A DNA stretch of 64,000 nt from Synechocystis sp. LKSZ1 (GTDB lineage Bacteria > Cyanobacteriota > Cyanobacteriia > Cyanobacteriales > Microcystaceae), in contig NZ_AP031572.1 of assembly GCF_040436315.1 (NCBI RefSeq), positions 3,224,001-3,288,000 of the forward strand, given 5' to 3'. The notes under the pieces were generated by a model. That model did not search any database. It was not told where the DNA came from and worked only from the letters and a program-made list of their open reading frames with translations. Made by a program: the position numbers and the translations under genes. The stretch's first letter is position 1, and every line of letters begins with the position of its first letter. Shown one piece after another: positions 48,188 through 57,550 of the stretch.

Positions 48188-48769
48188 ATGATTAAAAATG
48201 ACCTGTGGATCACAGGAATGGCTAGTCAGGGGATGATTGCCCCCTTTGAACCTCGACTGGTGCGTCGTGTAGAGAGCTTGCCGGTGATTTCTTTTGGCTT
48301 GAGCAGTTTTGGCTACGATATCCGCCTTTCTCCCAGTGATTTTCGCATTTTTCGCCATATTCCCGGCACGGTGGTCGATCCTAAAAATTTCAATGCTGAG
48401 AATTTAGAAGCCAGTAAGCTTCATCAAGATGAAAATGGCCAGTTTTTTATCTTGCCGGCCCATTCCTATGGACTGGGAGTGGCCCTGGAACGGCTAGAAA
48501 TTCCCGACCACATTACGGTGTTGTGTATCGGCAAAAGTTCCTACGCCCGTATTGGTTTAATCGCCAATTTGACCCCTGCAGAGGCCGGTTGGCGGGGCCA
48601 TCTAACCTTGGAATTTTCTAATTCCTCTAGCGCTGACTGTCGCATCTATGCCAACGAGGGCGTTGTACAGCTACTTTTCCTGGAAGGGGAGCCTTGCTCT
48701 ATTAGCTATCACACTCGCGAAGGCAAATATCAGGATCAACCCGAAGCGGTAACCCTCGTGCGGGTTTAG
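48188..48769 (+). CDS. dcd: dCTP deaminase
   Basis: 193 residues. It converts dCTP to dUTP for thymidylate synthesis. Family landmarks: LSSFGYDIRLSPSDF, FFILPAHSYGLGVALERLEIP, CIGKSSYARIGL and TPAEAGWRGHLTLEFSN, containing the conserved catalytic Glu after GWRG(H). The end FLEGEPCSISYH and the GKYQDQ tail match Dcd. ATG follows ABC-F by 23 bases. The 3' end overlaps the opposite-strand Uma2 gene by four bases. Confidence 0.93.
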   Translation: MIKNDLWITGMASQGMIAPFEPRLVRRVESLPVISFGLSSFGYDIRLSPSDFRIFRHIPGTVVDPKNFNAENLEASKLHQDENGQFFILPAHSYGLGVALERLEIPDHITVLCIGKSSYARIGLIANLTPAEAGWRGHLTLEFSNSSSADCRIYANEGVVQLLFLEGEPCSISYHTREGKYQDQPEAVTLVRV

Positions 48770-49521
48770 TTCGGAGCGCTTTCCCCAGAAGACCAGCCCG
48801 CCTGACGCAATAACTCCCTTAAGCGCGCGTTTTCCAATTCGGCTTGTTCTGCTCGTTGCTGGGCCAGTTCGGCCTGTTGATCAGCTTGCTCGGCCCTTTG
48901 ACGCTCCAAGATCATTTCCTGTTGCGCTTGGTCGGCCCGTTGCTGGGCCGCTTCCGCCTGTCGCGCCAATTCTATCGTGCTTAAAAAAGGGCGCCCATCC
49001 GGATAATAGACCTTCAACTCGGTCTCTGTTAACTCAAAACGGATGCTTAGGCGGGGGCTCGTCCAATTTTCCACTGCCTCAATCAGCCTTAACTCTCCCT
49101 CAACCCGTTCTAATCCTGTCAACTCATTGTAGTCGGGGTCATAAATGTAGTACTCCTCAACTTTATAATGCTCATAGAACTTTAACTTACGCGTCATTTC
49201 CTTAGTGGTATTGCCTGGGGATAAAACCTCAAACACCACCTGGGGCGGTTGATTATCTTCTAACCACTGCCGATACGAGCCCCTGTCTCCCTTGGGACGA
49301 CCCAACACAACCATCGCATCCGGAGCAATCCGAATTTCAGGATGGCCTTCTACGGGATACCACAGCAAATCCCCTGCCACAAAGACATCGGGGTCATCGG
49401 CAAAAAGACATTCTAAATTTTCCTTGAGCAACACAATCCAACGAAATTGCTTGGTATTATCCGCCATGGGTTGTCCGTCACTGTCAGGATAAAGAATGTC
49501 ACGCTCAAGGGCTACCGTCAT
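48766..49521 (-). CDS. Uma2-family (DUF820) protein with coiled-coil tail
   Basis: 251 residues. Residues ~1-180 form the Uma2/DUF820 domain, a PD-(D/E)XK nuclease-like fold common and multicopy in cyanobacteria: FVAGDLLWYPVEGHPEIRIAPDAMVVLG, QVVFEVLSPGNTTKEM, YYIYDPDYNELTG. The likely active-site residues are the Asp of APDAMV and the Glu of VFEVLSP. The C-terminal ~70 residues are a heptad-repeat coiled coil of Ala/Gln/Glu (AAQQRADQAQQEM, AEQADQQAELAQQRAEQ). Function unknown; nuclease activity has rarely been shown. Confidence 0.85.
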   Translation of the reverse strand: MTVALERDILYPDSDGQPMADNTKQFRWIVLLKENLECLFADDPDVFVAGDLLWYPVEGHPEIRIAPDAMVVLGRPKGDRGSYRQWLEDNQPPQVVFEVLSPGNTTKEMTRKLKFYEHYKVEEYYIYDPDYNELTGLERVEGELRLIEAVENWTSPRLSIRFELTETELKVYYPDGRPFLSTIELARQAEAAQQRADQAQQEMILERQRAEQADQQAELAQQRAEQAELENARLRELLRQAGWSSGESAPN

Positions 49522-49608
49522 GGCCTTAACTCCGGAGACTTGTCGATAGCCCGTATTCTAACAAACCTGTTCACGGCCAACTTAGGACAGTAGATTCAAC
49601 ACGAAACC

Positions 49609-49938
49609 TTAAGCATCCAACTGAAATGAAAGACTACAACTACAGGTCTTGCTAGCATTGGGATTGCTAAAGCGAAAACCTCCCCCCATCAGGTCTTCGG
49701 CGTAGTCAACTCGCAGGTTTTGTACATAATGAGCCACGGCTTCGGGGATCGCAATGGCAATACCCTCGCTCTCAAATTCTAGGTCGGTTTCCGCAAACTC
49801 ATTGATGAGGTCTAGGGTATAGTACAAACCGGCACAGCCCCCCGCCTGGACGCCTAGACGAAAGGAACTTTTGTGTTGGCCTCGGCTCTGCTGGAGTCGC
49901 TTAATTTCTTGGGCTGCGGTTGGCGTTAGGTGAATCAT
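49609..49938 (-). CDS. A-type iron-sulfur carrier (IscA/SufA family)
   Basis: About 109 residues. The three conserved Cys of A-type carriers are present: GGCAG and the C-terminal TCSCS. It receives or delivers Fe-S clusters in the cytoplasm. The start is set at the ATG (49938, MIHLTPTAAQEI); a TTG two codons upstream is weaker. It is similar to cyanobacterial IscA/SufA paralogues but cannot be assigned to one of them. It is divergent from crtD. Confidence 0.88.
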   Translation of the reverse strand: MIHLTPTAAQEIKRLQQSRGQHKSSFRLGVQAGGCAGLYYTLDLINEFAETDLEFESEGIAIAIPEAVAHYVQNLRVDYAEDLMGGGFRFSNPNASKTCSCSLSFQLDA

Positions 49939-50059
49939 AGGCAATCGTCACGATGGGCAATCCAGGTCTATTCTCCATCCTAAGCCCAAGGGTTTCTCGG
50001 CACTCATCCCTCTTTCTGGGGATAATGTAAAGAAATGTTAAGTATGTGAATAGCTGGGA

Positions 50060-51553
50060 ATGACACAACGGGTTTTGGTAATTGGGGCCGGTATTGGGGG
50101 CCTAACTGCCGGGGCGCTACTGGCCCAACAGGGTTACGAGGTAAGGGTCTACGAACAGGCCGCCGTTGTTGGCGGTTGTGCCTCTAGTTTTCGGCGACGG
50201 GGCTTTATTTTTGATGTGGGGGCCACCCAGGTCGCGGGTCTGGAAATGGGGGGAATCCACCAGCGTATTTTCAGCCAGTTAGGCCTGCCCCTGCCTGAGG
50301 CAACGGACTGTGACCCGGCCTGTGCCGTCTTTTTACCCGGAGAAAGGGAACCGATCTCGGTTTGGCGAGATCCTGAGCGCTGGCGACAGGAACGACAACG
50401 ACAATTTCCCGGTAGTGAACTTTTTTGGCAATTGCTCCAGTCCCTCTTCCAGGCCAGCTGGCGCTTTCAAAGCCGAGACCCCATCCTCCCTCCCCGCCAT
50501 TTATGGGATGGACTGCAATTGCTTCAGGCCCTACGTCCCGATACCCTGATCACAGTGCCGTTTACCGGGATGACCGTCACCGATGCTCTGAAGCTCCTGG
50601 GCCTAGGGGCCGACCAGCGCCTCAAAACCTTTTTGGATCTCCAGCTAAAACTCTATTCCCAGGTGGGGGCCGATGAAACAGCGCTTCTCTACGCGGCGAC
50701 GGCCCTAGCGGTTTCCCAGGCCCCCCAGGGCCTTTGCCATCTGCAGGGTAGTATGCAAGTTTTGGCCGATACACTGGTTACTGGCCTAGAAAAATACGGC
50801 GGCCAGCTTTATCGACGCCATCGTATTGACCGCATTCATCAGCAACAAGGCCGCGTGATTGGCCTGACTCTTACGGATTTAAAAACCGGAACCGTTCATC
50901 GGGAAGAGGCAGATCACATTATTGCCAACGTCCCAGCCCCAAACTTAATCGACCTTCTAGATCAACCTCCCCCAGGCTACCAACAACGTGTTAAGGCCCT
51001 TCCCCCGTCCTCCGGGGCCTTTGTTATTTATCTAGGAGTACAGGAGGCCGCTATTCCGGTTGATTGTCCTCCTCATTTGCAGTTTTTGTATGATGCCCAA
51101 GGCCCGATTGGCGAAAATAATTCCCTATTTGTCAGTGTGAGCAAGCCGGGGGATGGCCGCGCTCCCCTCGGCCAACGGACGATTGTGGCGTCCTCGTTTA
51201 CTGATGTTGGCTCTTGGTGGACGGATTCTCCCCAGGCCTATGAGCAACTCAAGGCCCACTATACCCAAACGGCCCTGGTCCGCCTGAGTCAATACTTTGA
51301 ACTTACGGAGGCCACGATTCTCCACCAGGAAGTCGCGACTCCTCGCACCTTCGAGCGCTTTACCCTACGGCAACATGGGATTGTGGGCGGAGTGGGCCAA
51401 CGCCTGGCTACCTTTGGCCCTTTTGGCCTGGCCACCCGTTCACCGATTAAAAATCTCTGGCTGGCGGGGGATTCTGTTCACCCTGGAGAGGGGACGGCCG
51501 GCGTCAGCTATTCGGCCTGGAGCATTGTTCGACAAATCCTAGCGAGCGCCTAG
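50060..51553 (+). CDS. crtD: C-3',4' desaturase-like carotenoid oxidoreductase (CrtD)
   Basis: 497 residues. N-terminal FAD dinucleotide fold VLVIGAGIGGLTAGALLAQ, then GGCASSFRRRGFIFDVGAT; C-terminal FAD motif NLWLAGDSVHPGEGTAGVSYSAW. The sequence DVGATQVAGLEMGGIHQRIF, the CDPACAVFLPGE block and ADETALLYAATALAVSQ match my memory of the CrtD group rather than the carotene isomerase CrtH (which has GGSAGYFERQG). CrtD adds a double bond during myxoxanthophyll synthesis. Alternative: another CrtI-type desaturase. It precedes a YggT gene by about 70 bases. Confidence 0.78.
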   Translation: MTQRVLVIGAGIGGLTAGALLAQQGYEVRVYEQAAVVGGCASSFRRRGFIFDVGATQVAGLEMGGIHQRIFSQLGLPLPEATDCDPACAVFLPGEREPISVWRDPERWRQERQRQFPGSELFWQLLQSLFQASWRFQSRDPILPPRHLWDGLQLLQALRPDTLITVPFTGMTVTDALKLLGLGADQRLKTFLDLQLKLYSQVGADETALLYAATALAVSQAPQGLCHLQGSMQVLADTLVTGLEKYGGQLYRRHRIDRIHQQQGRVIGLTLTDLKTGTVHREEADHIIANVPAPNLIDLLDQPPPGYQQRVKALPPSSGAFVIYLGVQEAAIPVDCPPHLQFLYDAQGPIGENNSLFVSVSKPGDGRAPLGQRTIVASSFTDVGSWWTDSPQAYEQLKAHYTQTALVRLSQYFELTEATILHQEVATPRTFERFTLRQHGIVGGVGQRLATFGPFGLATRSPIKNLWLAGDSVHPGEGTAGVSYSAWSIVRQILASA

Positions 51554-51626
51554 CGCCAGATTGGCATCGCCAGGGCTTCAAGCTATGATGAGGATTAATT
51601 CCGACCGTCATTTTAGGGATATTTCT

Positions 51627-51905
51627 ATGGATGCAACTGCACTTATTATTAATACACTGCTGAACTTCATTAACATTTATCTCTTACTCCTTTTTATTAG
51701 AATTTTGCTTTCCTGGTTCCAAACCGCCGAATGGGCCAACTCGGCGATGGGTTTTCTCAGCCCAATTACAGACCCCTACCTGAATATTTTCCGCTCCTTT
51801 ATTCCGCCTCTAGGAGGCATCGATTTTTCACCGATTTTGGCGATTCTGGCTCTACAATTTCTGTCTTCGGCCCTCAGCCAATTTCCTGTTATGGCCGGTT
51901 TCTAG
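51627..51905 (+). CDS. YggT-family membrane protein
   Basis: About 92 residues. Two hydrophobic helices (ALIINTLLNFINIYLLLLFIRILLSW and the C-terminal ILAILALQFLSSALSQFPVMAG) flank the YggT motif FLSPITDPYLNIFRSFIPPLGGIDFSPI. In cyanobacteria and plastids YggT relatives are linked to thylakoid organisation, cytochrome b6 maturation (CCB3) and nucleoid distribution. The ATG at 51627 gives the family N-terminus; an upstream Met makes an unsupported extension. It may be cotranscribed with crtD. Confidence 0.85.
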   Translation: MDATALIINTLLNFINIYLLLLFIRILLSWFQTAEWANSAMGFLSPITDPYLNIFRSFIPPLGGIDFSPILAILALQFLSSALSQFPVMAGF

Positions 51906-51989
51906 AGAATAACTCAAGGTTGCCGCACTCATCAAAAAGGAGGGTGCTATTGTTCAGGCGATTTCCAAGAAAAAAGACCCTTCTTCAAG

Positions 51990-52013
51990 CCCCCTATCCC
52001 CCAAATTTAGGGG
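51990..52013. repeat. C/G-rich hairpin of a common cyanobacterial repeat type
   Basis: CCCCTATCCCCC and TAGGGG pair around AAATT. Strings of the form CCCCTAAATCCCCC..GGGG are frequent between genes in many cyanobacteria. There is no T-run, so this is not called a terminator. Confidence 0.4.
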
Positions 52014-52065
52014 CAGAATGAGACTTTATAAATAGATTCTAAGGGCCGACTGAGACAGGCCTCAT

Positions 52066-53739
52066 TTACCAATCATCCAGGTACTTGGGCGGCGTTTCCC
52101 AATCTGCATAGGGCCGGTCGGGAAGGGGGTTATCCTGGGGAATCAATTCCAGGGGAATTGGGGAAATCTGGGATAAATCCGGCAAAGGGGCCAGGGCCTC
52201 TTCTGGGGATGTCTCGGGAGTCAGGTTCCAGGTGTCACTCAAGGGCTGTACGACCTTAGCAATGGCTTCTTTGACAAAGGCTTGGATGAACTGATCCTTG
52301 CGACTAAGTTGAAATTGTTGCTGAACAACTTCGGTAATACCGCCATCGCCCCAATCCTGGTCTTGGCGAAAATATTGGATAAAACTCTTCCCGGCAATGC
52401 GAGTCAGGTAGGCGGCGGTGACAGCCTGAATTAATTTGCCTAGAAGATAGGTCGTCACCTGAAATTGCAGAACACTGGCCAATAATTCCACTGCTCCCTT
52501 AACAATGCCCAGGCTAACAAAGGTTTTACCGAGGGACAGGGCCAATTCCTTCCCCCGCTCACCATCCAGTTCGCAACCATAGACGCGGCCGATCTCCACC
52601 ACCATTTGGGCATTGACCGCCGCGGTGGCCAGCATATCCAGCACCGGCAAAGGCGTCACCGCAATCACACCGGCCCCGACCCATTGATATCGGTCGATGA
52701 TTTGGGTCGCTTCCCGACGACGTTGTTGGTCAATGAGTTGTCGGGCCGTTTCTCCTAGACGCTGGGATTGAAGCAGAACATTGTCGGCCATTAAATCCTC
52801 TGCATCGGCCCGAAGCACGGTGATCAAGCGTTTAACCAAGCTGTCAATTTCAGGATCGGGCTTAACCCTCAGGCCGGGTTGGATTTGAATATCCTGGGGA
52901 CAGGCCGCAATGGCCAAGACATCTTCGGCAGGAATGAAGGGCTGAACCCGACGACGCAAAGTCGTTAGGAGCATATCTGTATCTTCCAGGGTGTAGAGGT
53001 CTTTTTTGTTGAAGATCAGCAGGGAACGCTTGCCAATGGCCGCCAGGGCCTGGAGCGGTTCGTATTCCGATTGGCGCAGGTCATTATCCACCACAAACAG
53101 CAGTAGGTCGGCCTCGGTGGCCAGTTGCCGGGCCTGTTTTTCTCGCTCCGTACCGGCAATACCCGCCTCTAAAATGCCTGGGGTATCGGTGATCACGATC
53201 TCCCGATTCAGGCCGGGCAGGGCCAGGGAATAGGTTTCACCAATTTGAGTCGTGCCCATGGTCGGCGCCACCCTACCGGCTCGATTACCGAGAAGAGCAT
53301 TTACCAGGGAGGTTTTGCCCGCGGAGCCAGTGCCAAACACCACTAAATGCAGGCGGCCCCGCTGTAAATTGGCCTCAATGGCCTGGGACTTTTGCAAAAG
53401 GGCCTGTTTTGCCACTTCATCCTGGATTTGCTGGACTTGACGACGGATGGCCTGGAGATTGGTGGTAGCGGTCGCGGTTTTCTGCTCCGGCAGTTTGATG
53501 CGTCGTTGCTGGGCCTGTTTGGAGAGTTTGGGCCGGGTGGAGAGGTTGAAATAGTAAAAAAAAGCATAGATCAAGAGGCCCAATAACCCCAAGATCATCA
53601 GAATGAGGATATTGCCTAAAAAAGGAGACGTCCAGGCCACCTGGGCATAGAGGCGTAGGATCGCATCGATCAGCCAGATCACCAGGCCGAGGATAATGCT
53701 AAGACCGATAACAAGGGGAATGAGACGAGAGGGAGGCAT
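52066..53739 (-). CDS. membrane GTPase with DUF697 region
   Basis: 557 residues. Two N-terminal membrane helices (LVIGLSIILGLVIWLID and ILILMILGLLGLLIYAFFYYF) precede a GTPase domain. Its G motifs are: G1 GTGSAGKTS, G3 DTPG (VITDTPGI), G4 NKKD (LLIFNKKD). The C-terminal half contains a DUF697-like hydrophobic hairpin (GAGVIAVTPLPVLDMLATAAV), then a tail rich in Pro. Proteins of this layout occur widely in cyanobacteria; their role is not established. It precedes nothing obvious in its own operon; the ABC exporter is upstream on the same strand with a ~60-base gap. Confidence 0.82.
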   Translation of the reverse strand: MPPSRLIPLVIGLSIILGLVIWLIDAILRLYAQVAWTSPFLGNILILMILGLLGLLIYAFFYYFNLSTRPKLSKQAQQRRIKLPEQKTATATTNLQAIRRQVQQIQDEVAKQALLQKSQAIEANLQRGRLHLVVFGTGSAGKTSLVNALLGNRAGRVAPTMGTTQIGETYSLALPGLNREIVITDTPGILEAGIAGTEREKQARQLATEADLLLFVVDNDLRQSEYEPLQALAAIGKRSLLIFNKKDLYTLEDTDMLLTTLRRRVQPFIPAEDVLAIAACPQDIQIQPGLRVKPDPEIDSLVKRLITVLRADAEDLMADNVLLQSQRLGETARQLIDQQRRREATQIIDRYQWVGAGVIAVTPLPVLDMLATAAVNAQMVVEIGRVYGCELDGERGKELALSLGKTFVSLGIVKGAVELLASVLQFQVTTYLLGKLIQAVTAAYLTRIAGKSFIQYFRQDQDWGDGGITEVVQQQFQLSRKDQFIQAFVKEAIAKVVQPLSDTWNLTPETSPEEALAPLPDLSQISPIPLELIPQDNPLPDRPYADWETPPKYLDDW

Positions 53740-53802
53740 CAGCCGGGGTCTTGTCCGTCAAGGATTTTTTTCAATTATGGCAGAGGGGACAAACGCTCTG
53801 AT

Positions 53803-55530
53803 TCACTGGGCAAACTGTTGGGCATGGAAACGGGCATAGCGCCCCTGTTGGGCAATCAAGCTGTCATGGGTACCCATTTCGATGATTTTGCCCTGCTCTA
53901 GGACAATAATGCGGTGGGCTCGGCGCACGGTGGCCAGGCGATGGGCAATCACAAAGACCGTTCGTTCCTGGGTAATGCGGTCGAGGGCCTCCTGCACCAG
54001 GGCCTCGGATTCAGAGTCTAGGGCCGAAGTCGCTTCATCCAGAATGAGAATGGCTGGATTACGGAGAATGGCCCGCGCAATGGCAATGCGTTGACGTTGG
54101 CCCCCGGAGAGGTTAACCCCCCGCTCCCCGACGTAAGTATGGTAGCCCTGGGAGAGTTCCATAATAAAGTCGTGGGCGTTGGCCACCTTCGCCGCCGCTT
54201 CAATGGCCGCAAGATCTAAGTCAGTTTGACCAAAGGCAATATTTTCCGCAATCGTCCCCGAAAAAAGAATATTTTCCTGGGGCACCATGGCAATCTGGTT
54301 CCGCAGGCTTTTGAGGGTGATAGCTTGGACATCCTGTCCATCGATCAGAACTTTGCCACTGCTGGCGTTGTAGAGACGCATCAATAAATTGACCAGGGTA
54401 CTCTTGCCGGCACCGGAGGCCCCGACGAGGGCAATCATTTCCCCGGGTTGGGCCGACAGATTAATCTCCTGCAAGACGAGCCGACCCGGTAGGTATTCAA
54501 ACCCCACATTGTCATAAACGACGGCCCCCCTCATTTGGGGCAGATCGACAGCTTGAGGATGGTTTTGCACCGCAGGTTCTAGGGCCAGGAGTTCAAAAAT
54601 CCGGTCAATGGAAGCTTCCCCTTGCTTAAAGAGATTGTAATCACTGGTGATATGGCTAATCGGGTCAATCAGCATGGCCACGGCGGTCACGTAGCTAATA
54701 AAGCCAATGCCTGTTAAGTTCCCCAAAGAAATTTGCCAGGCCGCTAAGCAGAACAAAAAAACCACAGCCATGGCTTCAAGGAAACCCACTACAACAAACT
54801 GCAGCGCCTTGACTTGCTCCGCAGAATATTGCGCCCGACGATGCTGGATCGCTTCTTCGCTAAACCGGCCCAATTGATAGTCCTCGGCAGCAAAGGCCTT
54901 GACCAGCCGTATCCCCGCAAAACTTTCAGTCAAGAGGGACGATAGGTTAGAAATGCGATTCTGACTACGACGGCTCAACTTCAGTAACTGCTCCCCAAAA
55001 AAGCCAATCAAGACCGCCATCAAGGGGGCCACCACCAACACCGCACAGGTCAAGGCCCAATTCAGCCAAAACATATAGCCAAAGACCACCACCAACTGCA
55101 ACACCGAGGGCACAAAATCGTGGAAAAGTTTATTGATCACCTCACCAATGCGGTCAATATCCTCCGTCAGACGATAGGTCAAATCCCCCGTTTTAGCCTG
55201 TTCAAAATAACTCAAACTCAGCCGTTGCACATGGCTATAGACTCGACGGCGTAGGTCAAAGGCAATGGTCAGGGCCGCCTTGGCCATCAAAGAATCCTGG
55301 CCATACTGCGCGGCCCCCCGTATCAGAAAAATAGCCGCCGCCACTCCTGCTAGGGCCAAAATTGCTTGGACATTACCCTCACCAATGGACTTGGCCATGC
55401 GGCCCACCAGCCAAGCCAGGATCGGCCAAAAGACGGTAAAAACTAAAGTACAGAGAAAGGCCAGGCCAATGGTCTGGAGATGGGGGCGTAGGTAGGGGAC
55501 GAGCCGCCAGTAGTGGGAACGCTGTTTCAA
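53803..55530 (-). CDS. MsbA-like ABC exporter (transmembrane + ATPase fusion)
   Basis: 575 residues, a homodimeric half-transporter. Six transmembrane helices are expected in residues ~15-315 (e.g. TIGLAFLCTLVFTVFWPILAWL, VVFGYMFWLNWALTCAVLVVAPLMAVLIGFF), then an ATPase domain with Walker A GASGAGKST, Q-loop, signature LSGGQRQRIAIARAI, Walker B AILILDEATSALD, and H-loop AHRLATVR. It resembles MsbA/lipid exporters, but the substrate cannot be read from sequence. It lies next to the LpxB-related gene, which favours a lipid or glycolipid. Confidence 0.88.
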   Translation of the reverse strand: MKQRSHYWRLVPYLRPHLQTIGLAFLCTLVFTVFWPILAWLVGRMAKSIGEGNVQAILALAGVAAAIFLIRGAAQYGQDSLMAKAALTIAFDLRRRVYSHVQRLSLSYFEQAKTGDLTYRLTEDIDRIGEVINKLFHDFVPSVLQLVVVFGYMFWLNWALTCAVLVVAPLMAVLIGFFGEQLLKLSRRSQNRISNLSSLLTESFAGIRLVKAFAAEDYQLGRFSEEAIQHRRAQYSAEQVKALQFVVVGFLEAMAVVFLFCLAAWQISLGNLTGIGFISYVTAVAMLIDPISHITSDYNLFKQGEASIDRIFELLALEPAVQNHPQAVDLPQMRGAVVYDNVGFEYLPGRLVLQEINLSAQPGEMIALVGASGAGKSTLVNLLMRLYNASSGKVLIDGQDVQAITLKSLRNQIAMVPQENILFSGTIAENIAFGQTDLDLAAIEAAAKVANAHDFIMELSQGYHTYVGERGVNLSGGQRQRIAIARAILRNPAILILDEATSALDSESEALVQEALDRITQERTVFVIAHRLATVRRAHRIIVLEQGKIIEMGTHDSLIAQQGRYARFHAQQFAQ

Positions 55531-55610
55531 GGATCTGATCGGGGTTTAGAGCCTCCCGATCCTATCAGGTTTTATCAACGGCCCAAGGCGGTTAGCCCCG
55601 TAAAACGGCT

Positions 55611-56873
55611 TTAACGCAAACTATCCTGTGGCGTCCAACCCATTGATTGCATTTGTTCCAGAATCAGATCGACCAGGCCCTGGGTGGCGCCGGGCTGGCC
55701 CCGCACGGCCCTTAAATCCGCTCGAATGGCCTGTAATTTTTCAGGATGGGCCAACCAATCCACGACCAACCCAGCTACCTGCTGGGGCGTTAACTGGCCC
55801 ACTAATTCCGGCACAATCTCCCGTTTTGCCCAGATATTGGGCCAGGCAAACCGTCGATTTTGACGGAGAATCAGAGCATTAATTCCCCGTGCCAAGAGTG
55901 ACCCCAGGCCTGGCAATCGGGCCAACAGGCCCGGTAAACCATCCCAACTGCGCATAGCATCTAATTGTTGGGTCGGCAGGAGGACAACCATAGGAATGCC
56001 CAGGGCCCCCAACTGGGCGGTATTGGCACCGACGGTTGTGATGGCACAGGTCAGCTTGCCAAGTTCAGCATCGGCCGGAAATTGGGTCACGAGTTCAATC
56101 TCAAGGCCCCCAGTAGTTGTCAGGAAGGCACCGTGAATTTGACCCCCGACTTGCCCAAAATAAGCTGCGAGGGGATTGCGTTGGAGATCGGCGTAATTGG
56201 CCAGGGCCGGTAGATCGACTGTTGGCGCGACAAACAATTGAAAATAGCTATCTGGCCAGGCCTTTTTAATCTGTTCTGCGGTGGCTAAACATAGGGGAAC
56301 CCCCTGGGCCAATTTACTGGCCTTGGAACCAGGTAACAGGCCAATCCGAACGTCTGATCCAGACTCCTGGGGAGGAGATTGATCCGGCCCGACATCAGCC
56401 ATGAGATCGCCAATTACCTTTAACTTGTCTCGATACTTAGCGGGAACAGACTGACGAACCGATTCATTCATCACGCCAAAGGCATCGAGCCAACGATACC
56501 ACCGAGCCTCCCATTCACCGTAAACAACAGTGCGATAGTCTAAACGACGGCCCGCCAGCAGAGTGTAAAACTGATCGCCGCCCAGAAAGACGACTACGCC
56601 TTGGGAATGCCAATCCCAATGGTCTCGGGTTTTGCCCCAGAGCAAAAAATCAAAAAAATACTGACTTTCCTGAACCCGGTCAATCTCGGGGTACCGACGG
56701 GCCACCTCCGCTTCTTTACCCATGGCGTGGGGACAGGGAGACAGCATCAGGGAGATGCGAACCCACGGCCGCTCTGCTCCCAGGATTTGGTGGAGGCGCT
56801 CCACCACGGGACGAACCCAGGTCATGACTTCACCAGGGCCATTGGACAAGATCAAAATATCAACGGGCGACAT
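55611..56873 (-). CDS. lipid-A-disaccharide synthase-related glycosyltransferase-like protein
   Basis: About 420 residues. LpxB-like GT-B features: the N-terminal LILSNGPGEVMTWV (LpxB has an SGExSGD-like motif here), the middle GLLPGSKASKLAQG, and the end TTVGANTAQLGALGIPMVVLLPTQQ. It is diverged from true LpxB, and many cyanobacteria keep such a homologue without a full lipid A pathway, so a different lipid or glycan may be the substrate. The ATG at 56873 is chosen (MSPVDILILSNG); a TTG six codons upstream is weak. It is divergent from ycf4 with ~65 bases between, so their promoters overlap. Confidence 0.78.
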   Translation of the reverse strand: MSPVDILILSNGPGEVMTWVRPVVERLHQILGAERPWVRISLMLSPCPHAMGKEAEVARRYPEIDRVQESQYFFDFLLWGKTRDHWDWHSQGVVVFLGGDQFYTLLAGRRLDYRTVVYGEWEARWYRWLDAFGVMNESVRQSVPAKYRDKLKVIGDLMADVGPDQSPPQESGSDVRIGLLPGSKASKLAQGVPLCLATAEQIKKAWPDSYFQLFVAPTVDLPALANYADLQRNPLAAYFGQVGGQIHGAFLTTTGGLEIELVTQFPADAELGKLTCAITTVGANTAQLGALGIPMVVLLPTQQLDAMRSWDGLPGLLARLPGLGSLLARGINALILRQNRRFAWPNIWAKREIVPELVGQLTPQQVAGLVVDWLAHPEKLQAIRADLRAVRGQPGATQGLVDLILEQMQSMGWTPQDSLR

Positions 56874-56939
56874 GGGTAGATTCGGGTACAATGCAGAGTG
56901 TTAATATTCTTCAGCTTTGCTTAAAAAAACAGGATTTCA

Positions 56940-57506
56940 ATGAGTGGATCGACCGCAACTCAGTCTAACCGAGTTCTCCGCCAGACGGTTTTGGGGTCTC
57001 GCCGGTTGAGTAACTATTTTTGGGCTGTCATCTCCTCCATTGGGGGAATTGGCTTTCTTTTAGCCGGGCTTTCCAGTTATTTGGGCACCAACTTGTTACT
57101 GGTCAGCGACACCTCTAGCCTGCAATTTATTCCCCAGGGGGTTGCCCTCTCCTTCTATGGTGTGGCCGGCTCCCTCGTAGCTCTCTACCTCTGGCTAACG
57201 ATGGCATTGAATGTGGGCGGGGGCTTCAATGAGTTTAACCACGAAACCGGAACGGTCACTATTTTCCGCTGGGGCTTTCCGGGAAAAAATCGCCGCATTG
57301 AACTCACTAGCCCCATTACAGATGTCCAAGCCGTTAGGGCCGAGATTAAAGAAGGCGTTAATCCCAAGCGGGCCCTGTATCTAAAGGTCAAACAGAAGCG
57401 GGATATTCCCCTCACCCGTGTGGGTCAGCCGATTTCCCTCTCCCAACTGGAAAATCAAGGGGCCGAACTGGCCCGTTTTCTAGGGGTTCCCCTCGAAGGG
57501 CTATAA
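56940..57506 (+). CDS. ycf4: photosystem I assembly protein Ycf4
   Basis: 188 residues. Two membrane helices (LSNYFWAVISSIGGIGFLLAGLSS and SFYGVAGSLVALYLWLTMAL) and a stromal/cytoplasmic domain with FNHETGTVTIFRWGFPGKNRR and KRALYLKVKQKRDIPLTRVGQP, typical of Ycf4. It helps assemble photosystem I in the thylakoid membrane. No close Shine-Dalgarno is visible. It is divergent from the LpxB-related gene and followed by a cyclophilin gene with a ~45-base gap. Confidence 0.95.
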   Translation: MSGSTATQSNRVLRQTVLGSRRLSNYFWAVISSIGGIGFLLAGLSSYLGTNLLLVSDTSSLQFIPQGVALSFYGVAGSLVALYLWLTMALNVGGGFNEFNHETGTVTIFRWGFPGKNRRIELTSPITDVQAVRAEIKEGVNPKRALYLKVKQKRDIPLTRVGQPISLSQLENQGAELARFLGVPLEGL

Positions 57507-57550
57507 GACAAAACCGATAGTCTGCACTCCGATCAAGTCATAACTAAGCA